A DNA stretch of 6,997 bases from Gemmatimonadota bacterium (GTDB taxonomy: Bacteria; Gemmatimonadota; Gemmatimonadetes; Longimicrobiales; Gaopeijiaceae). Shown one piece after another: positions 6,467 through 6,997 of this stretch; position 1 is the stretch's first letter, and each line of letters begins with the position of its first letter. The position numbers and the translations under genes were made by a program. The DNA is taken from contig RFGQ01000286.1 of assembly GCA_003695865.1 (NCBI GenBank), positions 1-6,997 on the forward strand, in the 5' to 3' direction. Under the pieces are notes generated by a model. The model was not told the origin of the DNA and did no database searches. It saw only the letters and a program-made list of their open reading frames with translations.

Positions 6467-6472
6467 TAGATT
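6467..6472 (+). promoter_or_regulatory. Possible -10 element in the divergent spacer
   Basis: TAGATT matches TATAAT at four of six positions and lies in the only A/T-rich patch of the 195-nt spacer 6435-6629. TGCACC at 6444-6449 is a poor -35 at 17-bp spacing. It could serve the cysteine desulfurase gene, leaving a leader of roughly 150 nt. The same patch read on the minus strand (GAATCTA) could serve the HIRAN-like gene. Confidence 0.22.
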
Positions 6473-6629
6473 CAGCTCGCCCGGCGGCCCCGCGAGGTCG
6501 CCCGACGGCCGGGGATCTCCGAGGCCAATGTGGGGTCGGCGGCCCTCGGTCGCCACCGGCGTTCCCCGGCCGCCCTCAACGATGGGCATGACGCATACGC
6601 GCACCCGGTGCGCCCAACTTCGGTCGGCG

Positions 6630-6997
6630 ATGCAGGCGATCTATCTCGATCACGCCGCCACGACGCCCGTGCGGCGCGAAGTCGTCGAGGCCATGGCGCC
6701 CTACCTCGACGTGGATTTCGGCAATCCGTCCAGCGTCCACGCGTTCGGGCGGCGCGCCGCCGCCGCCCTCGAGGACGCCCGCGCCCGGCTCGCCGGGGCC
6801 CTCGGCGCGCACGCGAGCGAGATCGTCTTCGTGCGCGGGGGCACCGAGGCCGACAACCTGGCCGTGTTCGGAGTCGCCGGCCGTGTGCGCGCCGAGGGGC
6901 GCGCGCCCGCGCTTGCCGTGAGCGCGATCGAACACCCCGCCGTGCTCGAGGCCGCCCGCGCGGCCGCGGGGGAGGACGGCGCGTTCCTCACGATCCC
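6630..6997 (+). CDS. Cysteine desulfurase-type class V aminotransferase, N-terminal part (3' truncated by window edge)
   Basis: The frame is open from ATG 6630 to the window end: 122 complete codons without a stop, about one third of a typical protein of roughly 380-400 residues. Enzymes of this type use PLP to take sulfur from cysteine for Fe-S clusters and tRNA thiolation. Seen: YLDHAATTPVRREVVEAM (5-22), FGNPSSVHAFGR (30-41), EIVFVRGGTEADNLA (64-78), whose GGTEADN holds the PLP phosphate-binding region, and SAIEHPAVLEAA (98-109), whose His102 corresponds to the conserved His that stacks on PLP. The Schiff-base lysine and the active-site cysteine loop lie beyond the edge, so NifS/IscS subtype cannot be set. 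In-frame ATGs at 6582 and 6588 would add 16 or 14 residues of non-family sequence; 6630 is preferred because YLDHAATTP normally starts within a few residues of the N-terminus, although no clear ribosome binding site precedes any of the three. Confidence 0.93.
   Translation, partial: MQAIYLDHAATTPVRREVVEAMAPYLDVDFGNPSSVHAFGRRAAAALEDARARLAGALGAHASEIVFVRGGTEADNLAVFGVAGRVRAEGRAPALAVSAIEHPAVLEAARAAAGEDGAFLTI

Noticed and set aside
6582..6629. Earlier in-frame starts (6582, 6588) for the cysteine desulfurase
   Set aside because: They would add MGMTHTRTRCAQLRSA, which is not family sequence, and they have no ribosome binding site. The choice is not fully certain because 6630 lacks a clear site too.
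4468..6997. A combined novel sulfur or thiol system spanning the deacetylase, membrane protein, HIRAN-like protein and cysteine desulfurase
   Set aside because: Gene directions and gaps put them in at least three separate transcripts, and nothing in the sequence ties the two middle genes to sulfur chemistry.

Overview
The window is very GC-rich bacterial chromosomal DNA, with strong G/C bias at third codon positions. Its gene content suggests a diderm that makes bacillithiol, most plausibly a Gemmatimonadota-like or Acidobacteriota-like organism. The clues are a TolC outer membrane channel, a MacA-type adaptor, MacB/FtsX-type permeases and a BshB1-type deacetylase. The taxonomic guess is inference from gene content and protein style; no marker gene is present.

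Positions 1-5193 hold one tightly packed plus-strand gene string: the C-terminal half of a TolC-family channel (entering from the left edge), a periplasmic adaptor (669-1946), a first MacB-like permease (1958-3199), a second MacB-like permease (3204-4468) and a bacillithiol-type N-acetylglucosaminyl-malate deacetylase (4468-5193). Gaps are 18, 11 and 4 nt, and the last junction is a one-base TGATG overlap, so this is almost certainly one operon. The first four products would form a tripartite envelope export machine: inner membrane permease pair, periplasmic adaptor and outer membrane duct. No ATP-binding subunit is encoded here. The second permease is broken by a one-base deletion near 3674-3676, and its reading frame resumes cleanly afterwards.

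After a 116-nt gap comes a probable single gene (5310-5966) for a six-helix membrane protein that I cannot assign to a named family. It has striking acidic motifs in or beside its membrane segments. It converges on a small minus-strand gene (6096-6434) whose product resembles a stand-alone HIRAN-like domain. The 129 nt between them contain a strong GC hairpin and a small GGnTACACn repeat. A 195-nt divergent spacer follows. From about 6630 to the right edge runs the N-terminal third of a class V aminotransferase of the cysteine desulfurase (NifS/IscS) type.

I see no CRISPR array, insertion sequence, prophage, tRNA or rRNA, and no recognisable defence or biosynthetic cluster. The most noteworthy items are the frameshifted permease, the missing ATPase, the translational coupling of the BshB1-type gene to the exporter, the unassigned membrane protein, and the solitary degenerate HIRAN-like protein.
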